Assembly (NCBI GenBank): GCA_002372575.1
Contig: DFHC01000116.1
Span: 1 to 15,538, forward strand
Reading direction: 5' to 3'
DNA: 15,538 nt
DNA from: a bacterium UBA3734
Lineage (GTDB): Bacteria; Bacteroidota; Bacteroidia; Bacteroidales; Bacteroidaceae
The position numbers were made by a program, and so were the translations under genes. Below the pieces are notes generated by a model. The model was not told the DNA's origin. It did no database searches and worked only from the letters and a program-made list of their open reading frames with translations. Below, piece after piece: positions 13,748 to 15,538 of the stretch; within the stretch, counting starts at the first letter, position 1, and the number at the start of each line of letters is the position of its first letter.

Positions 13748-15538
13748 TTACAACCGACTCTTCTCAGCGTTTCCCGCGCCCGTGCCCCTGTATTTCGAGC
13801 GAGTAGCGTTGAGATTGTAGGAAAGCGACAGGCCGATGCACTGCGTGTAGGAATAGGCGTCTTTTTCCATCGATGTCACGGGATAGATGCCTTTCCACCG
13901 GTTTTTAAGGGTGCGGAAAATGTCGTTGGCGAAAAGGATGGCAGTCAGAGAGCTGTTGAAGAAAGACTTCTGCACGCGGGCATTCACGTTGAAACTGTGG
14001 GCGTTGTGGCTGAAGCCGTAGTCGTTGCTCGTAGAATAGTTCAAGAGAAGCATCGCTTTCGTGGTCTTGTCGATAGAGAACCAGTTACGGAAACTGATTT
14101 TGAATTCGGGTTTGTTGAGTTTCGAGTCGAGTCCGTAAGCCTGTGTGTCGAAGTTCTGCTGCCAGTAGCTGAGGGTAAGCGTGGGGCTGTAGAAGCCGAA
14201 CTTCGGCGAGGCCGTCAGCGAAAGGTGGTAGCCCTCGATTTTATTGAAATTCAGATTTCTCCAGATGGTGATTTCCGTTCCTTCCTTGTACAGACTGCCG
14301 AACCTCAGTTGGAAGTCTTTGTTGTGAATATAACCAGCCATGAGATTAAGCCACGAATAGGTTACGTTAAGGTCGAGGTTTTGGATGACGGACGGTCGCA
14401 ACAGCGGATTTCCACCCTCGTATTGATAGCGATTGTCGTATTGCACATTGGAATTGAGCGAATGATAACTCGGACGGCTGATTCGCTTGTTGTAACTCAA
14501 CTGAACACCCCATTTTTCCTTCTGCCAAGCAACGGCCAAGTTGGGGAAAAGGTCGCGATATTTGCGGCTCGGCTCGGCCTGATGCTCGCCGAAGGAATAG
14601 TAGTCGGAATGGACGGACTCGTAGCGCAGTCCACCGCCAACGCTCCACGTGCCGAGTTGCATCTGATATTCGGCGAAGACGGCGGTGTTTCGCTCCTTGA
14701 TTTCATCGTCAGAGGGCGGCACAACCTGCTCCAAATTGAAATATTCGCCGTGACCATTCGAGCGAATCATTTCCGATCCGACACTCAACTCGCCCTTCCA
14801 AATCGGATAGCTCAACACGAGTTTTCCGGCCAACATACGGTTGTGGTTCACGTTGTAGCTGTGAATGTCTTGGTCGGGCAACTCTTCGCTGCGCTCTTCC
14901 GACAAGTTTTCCACCGAACTTTTGTTCCAGACATACGAAGCGTTGAAGTCGATGCCCATTTTTCCCCATTTTCCGACGTAATAGAGGTTGGATTCGTGCG
15001 TCGGTTCATAACCCGATGTGTGGCGCATATATTGATTGACAACGCCTTCGAGTTGGCCGTTGCGCGTGATGGTCTGAACACAATCGGCATCGCCAGAGGC
15101 TCGGCGTGGCGCACCGCTCAGTTCGTAGGAAAAACCGACGGAATTGTCGTCATTGAAATCATAACTGGCACCGATTTTACCACTCATCAATGTGTTCCAG
15201 AAATTGGTGGGTGCCGAGTGTTCGATATGAACGTGGTTGCCGTTGGCGCGAGTGTCCGTTATCAACGTGTTCTCTTCGGAATAGTTGCCGTGGGTGAACG
15301 ACATATTCCCAAAAATTTCAAGTCCGCCCGTGCGATATTTCACCGTCGCATCGTCGTAGTTCGTCCATTTGTGGTTGTATTTCACTTGGCTATACAATTC
15401 CGCGCTGATGCCTTCGCCCTGCCTGCGAATCGTTTTGATGCGGATGACGGCACCGACCTCGGCATTGTATTTCGCGCCGGGCGAAGTGATGACGTCGATG
15501 CTCTTGATGTCGGTCGATTTCAGTTGCTTCAACTCGCG
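13748..15538 (-). CDS. TonB-dependent receptor / outer membrane beta-barrel family protein, 5' end beyond window
   Basis: The gene is open to the window edge, so the N-terminus is missing; the first visible codons encode RELKQLKSTDIKSIDVITSPGA. That is the end of a plug domain (the DIKSIDVITSPGAKYNAEVGAVIRIKT pattern places the barrel entry). The rest, about 560 residues, consists of alternating hydrophobic/polar strands rich in Tyr, Asn and Ser, as in a 22-strand barrel of the OMP_b-brl_3 type. Examples are SVGFSYELSG, WSVGGGLRYESVHSDY and GVQLSYNKRISRPSYHSLN. The protein imports some ligand across the outer membrane, powered by TonB. No SusD partner or other transport gene is seen on the downstream side, and the ligand cannot be inferred. 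The C-terminus ends in Lys-Ser-Arg-Leu, not in an aromatic residue. Confidence 0.9.
   Translation of the reverse strand, partial: RELKQLKSTDIKSIDVITSPGAKYNAEVGAVIRIKTIRRQGEGISAELYSQVKYNHKWTNYDDATVKYRTGGLEIFGNMSFTHGNYSEENTLITDTRANGNHVHIEHSAPTNFWNTLMSGKIGASYDFNDDNSVGFSYELSGAPRRASGDADCVQTITRNGQLEGVVNQYMRHTSGYEPTHESNLYYVGKWGKMGIDFNASYVWNKSSVENLSEERSEELPDQDIHSYNVNHNRMLAGKLVLSYPIWKGELSVGSEMIRSNGHGEYFNLEQVVPPSDDEIKERNTAVFAEYQMQLGTWSVGGGLRYESVHSDYYSFGEHQAEPSRKYRDLFPNLAVAWQKEKWGVQLSYNKRISRPSYHSLNSNVQYDNRYQYEGGNPLLRPSVIQNLDLNVTYSWLNLMAGYIHNKDFQLRFGSLYKEGTEITIWRNLNFNKIEGYHLSLTASPKFGFYSPTLTLSYWQQNFDTQAYGLDSKLNKPEFKISFRNWFSIDKTTKAMLLLNYSTSNDYGFSHNAHSFNVNARVQKSFFNSSLTAILFANDIFRTLKNRWKGIYPVTSMEKDAYSYTQCIGLSLSYNLNATRSKYRGTGAGNAEKSRL

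Overview
The window looks like chromosomal DNA from a member of the Bacteroidales, most likely Prevotella or a close relative. The signs are a short primary sigma factor lacking region 1.1, Bacteroidetes-type promoters (TTTG or TTG, a 18-22 bp spacer, then TAnnTTTG), no Shine-Dalgarno sequences, an FtsK/LolA-like gene pair, a DUF5687 permease and a TonB-dependent receptor of the OMP_b-brl_3 type. These calls rest on reading the sequence and on memory of the families; no search was run.

Layout. Positions 1-186 hold the 5' part of the RNase P RNA gene (rnpB, minus strand), divergent from an HtrA/DegP periplasmic protease (387-1847). A 12-bp-stem terminator follows, and its T-rich tail supplies the -33 box of the rpoD promoter. 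rpoD (1958-2821) is followed by a palindromic repeat and an AAATTGT repeat tract. Next comes a tightly coupled three-gene operon: an exported protein with a Lys/Glu-rich tail, an HPr-kinase-like P-loop protein, and a SipW/S26B-like Ser-His peptidase (2928-4887). A convergent minus-strand pair, a DEDDy 3'-5' exonuclease and tilS, occupies 5096-7058. Divergent from it run ftsK (7168-9591), a LolA-like periplasmic carrier, a DUF5687 ABC-type permease and kdsB (CMP-Kdo synthetase) up to 12676. A relatively AT-rich RelB/PIN toxin-antitoxin cassette lies on the minus strand (12627-13351), then a strong hairpin, and then the 3' part of a TonB-dependent receptor that runs off the window (13748-15538, minus).

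The most notable observation concerns the toxin-antitoxin cassette. It is bracketed by two copies of the 3' end of kdsB. A 21-bp exact direct repeat (12592-12612 and 13685-13705) continues on both sides as KdsB-like DLARAEA codons that differ in DNA but not in amino acids. The right copy ends in a plausible KdsB C-terminus (AFLLQL, stop) and has lost the rest of the gene. The left copy now reads into the antisense strand of the toxin gene. This looks like a roughly 1.1-kb insertion or recombination at the kdsB 3' end that rebuilt the gene with a foreign tail. The N-terminus of the same gene is also extended, by a REP-like palindrome lying in frame. The second candidate for an undescribed system is the operon downstream of rpoD, which may be an exported substrate with its own kinase and peptidase.

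Most other genes are housekeeping: RNA processing (rnpB, tilS), transcription (rpoD), chromosome segregation (ftsK) and envelope biogenesis or quality control (htrA, LolA-like, kdsB).
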